From NCBI GenBank assembly GCA_045634005.1, contig JAZQZL010000051.1, positions 1 through 32,130 of the forward strand: DNA of 32,130 nt. The letters run 5' to 3'. Positions 31,435-32,130 of the stretch are shown in pieces. Position 1 is the first letter of the stretch. Each line of letters starts with the position of its first letter. A program made the translations under genes and the position numbers. The DNA is from Flemingiibacterium sp045634005. GTDB lineage: Bacteria > Bacillota > Clostridia > Oscillospirales > CAG-272. The notes under the pieces are model-generated. The model did not search any database, was not told the origin of the DNA, and worked only from the letters and a program-made list of their open reading frames with translations.

Positions 31435-31470
31435 GGCGCACCTGCGATAAAGCAGATGCGCCAATTTTAT
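31433..31470 (+). terminator. Two-part hairpin terminator after deoR
   Basis: TTGGCGCA (31433-31440) pairs with TGCGCCAA (31457-31464), with an inner CTGC/GCAG stem; TTTTATTT follows. Confidence 0.6.
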
Positions 31471-31515
31471 TTCAAAATTCGAATGACAGTTGAATTATCA
31501 TCAAAAAACAAGTTA

Positions 31516-31543
31516 TTGAATGATTCGTTTTTTATGATATAAT
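31516..31543 (+). promoter_or_regulatory. Promoter of the XRE regulator gene
   Basis: TTGAAT (31516-31521), 16 bases, TATAAT (31538-31543) with extended TGA. Start near 31550; AAGGAG at 31578-31583 precedes the ATG at 31590. Confidence 0.7.
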
Positions 31544-31589
31544 ATTAGTGAAAGCAGAGCTCGCTTATCTTTTTATAAGGAGATCAACT

Positions 31590-32130
31590 ATGACTCATAT
31601 CGGCTTAAAAATAAAAGAACTCAGAAAGAAAAAAGATATGACGCAGGAAAAACTTGCGGAATACCTCAATGTATCATTTCAGGCGGTTTCTAAATGGGAA
31701 ACGGGTGCGGCATCTCCCGATCTATCTATGATAGTGCCGTTGGCTCGTTTGTTAGGTGTTTCTACCGATGAGTTGTTCGGGTTGGTCAGCACTAAGGAAG
31801 ACCCTCGATTGAAAGAATTGGAGTCAGCATTGGATGAAACCCACGAAACAGGAGATACAGGCAAGCGTTATGAGATTGCCAAGACCGCCGTGTCGGAATA
31901 TCCGGGAAATTTTGATTGCCTTTTGTGGTTGGCTCTGGCGGAGGAATCTTATGCTGTTCACAACTGTGAACATTATTCCAAGGAGCAACAACAACATTTC
32001 TCGACAGCTGTTAAATTCTATGAGACTATTTTTGAGGACTGTGATGATACTGACACAAAGAACTGTGCCATTCACGGACTGGTTCGGAATTTACCCAATA
32101 TTGGGCGCAAATCCGACGCTGTTTTTTATG
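31590..32130 (+). CDS. XRE family transcriptional regulator, partial at right edge
   Basis: At least 180 residues are visible; the frame is open at the window end. The N-terminal HTH_3 domain (IGLKIKELRKKKDMTQEKLA, YLNVSFQAVSKWETGAASPD) is followed by MIVPLARLLGVSTDELFGL. The rest (DETHETGDTGKRYEIAKTAV, FDCLLWLALAEESYAVHN, FYETIFEDC) looks like helical repeats of TPR type, as in Clostridial XRE-plus-helical regulators often carried on mobile elements. About half of the leucine codons are TTG, unlike the CTT/CTC-rich neighbours. Targets are unknown. Confidence 0.85.
   Translation, partial: MTHIGLKIKELRKKKDMTQEKLAEYLNVSFQAVSKWETGAASPDLSMIVPLARLLGVSTDELFGLVSTKEDPRLKELESALDETHETGDTGKRYEIAKTAVSEYPGNFDCLLWLALAEESYAVHNCEHYSKEQQQHFSTAVKFYETIFEDCDDTDTKNCAIHGLVRNLPNIGRKSDAVFY

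Noticed and set aside
1..32130. CRISPR array, tRNA or rRNA genes
   Set aside because: No regularly spaced repeats, and no tRNA or rRNA landmarks were seen on reading both strands; a dedicated search was not possible.

Overview
The window looks like chromosome of an anaerobic, fermentative, endospore-forming Firmicute of class Clostridia. The evidence is an SpoVA set (spoVAC, spoVAD, spoVAE), a GerW/YtfJ sporulation protein, a DacF-like carboxypeptidase, an AdhE with a Rex-type operator, strong AGGAGG-like ribosome sites and consensus sigma-A promoters. Genus and family cannot be told from this sequence. No rRNA, tRNA, CRISPR array or transposase was recognised.

Layout. (1) 1-1385, minus: the C-terminal part of a phage head-type (MuF-like) polyvalent protein. 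It runs off the left edge and lacks its N-terminus and ribosome site, so it is probably a prophage remnant. (2) 1412-4725, plus: a small membrane protein, recD2 and comF, all overlapping. (3) 4726-5118: a gene-free stretch with a strong promoter, a candidate roughly 105-nt small RNA ending in a terminator hairpin, and the lon promoter with a palindrome at the predicted transcript start. (4) 5119-18733, plus: a tightly packed housekeeping and cell-division run: lon, engB, an M50 membrane protease, scpA, scpB, a DUF2953 protein, gerW/ytfJ, dacF, a pseudouridine synthase, a small GNAT-like protein, a CapA-like lipoprotein, an AEC transporter, topB and a HAD phosphatase. (5) 18734-20600: spoVAC-spoVAD-spoVAE behind a terminator whose 3' arm is also the spoVAC ribosome site. 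(6) 20634-24079, minus: adhE followed by an APH-fold kinase. (7) 24366-26303, minus: yqhQ then a LysR regulator. (8) 26476-27344, plus: a multi-CxxC protein and a 31-residue Cys-rich sporulation-type peptide with a structured leader. (9) 27494-28420, plus: a metallophosphoesterase. (10) 28460-31418: a class II aldolase and a SorE-like sugar-phosphate reductase on the minus strand, with a divergent DeoR regulator. (11) 31435 to the end: a differently composed segment with an XRE-family regulator that runs off the right edge.

How the genes work together. Segments 4 and 5 join protein quality control, ribosome assembly, chromosome condensation (ScpA/ScpB with SMC), wall remodelling and spore germination. 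AdhE disposes of reducing equivalents, and its upstream region carries a near-perfect Rex site. The aldolase/SorE/DeoR cluster is a compact, self-regulated sugar-phosphate module without its own transporter or kinase in this window.

The most distinctive signals are regulatory. They are the terminator/ribosome-site/sporulation-promoter overlap before spoVAC, the overlapping divergent promoters with a 15-bp inverted repeat at the aldolase/deoR boundary, the unannotated small RNA before lon, and the structured leader of the 31-residue peptide. I did not find a convincing new multi-gene defence or biosynthetic system.
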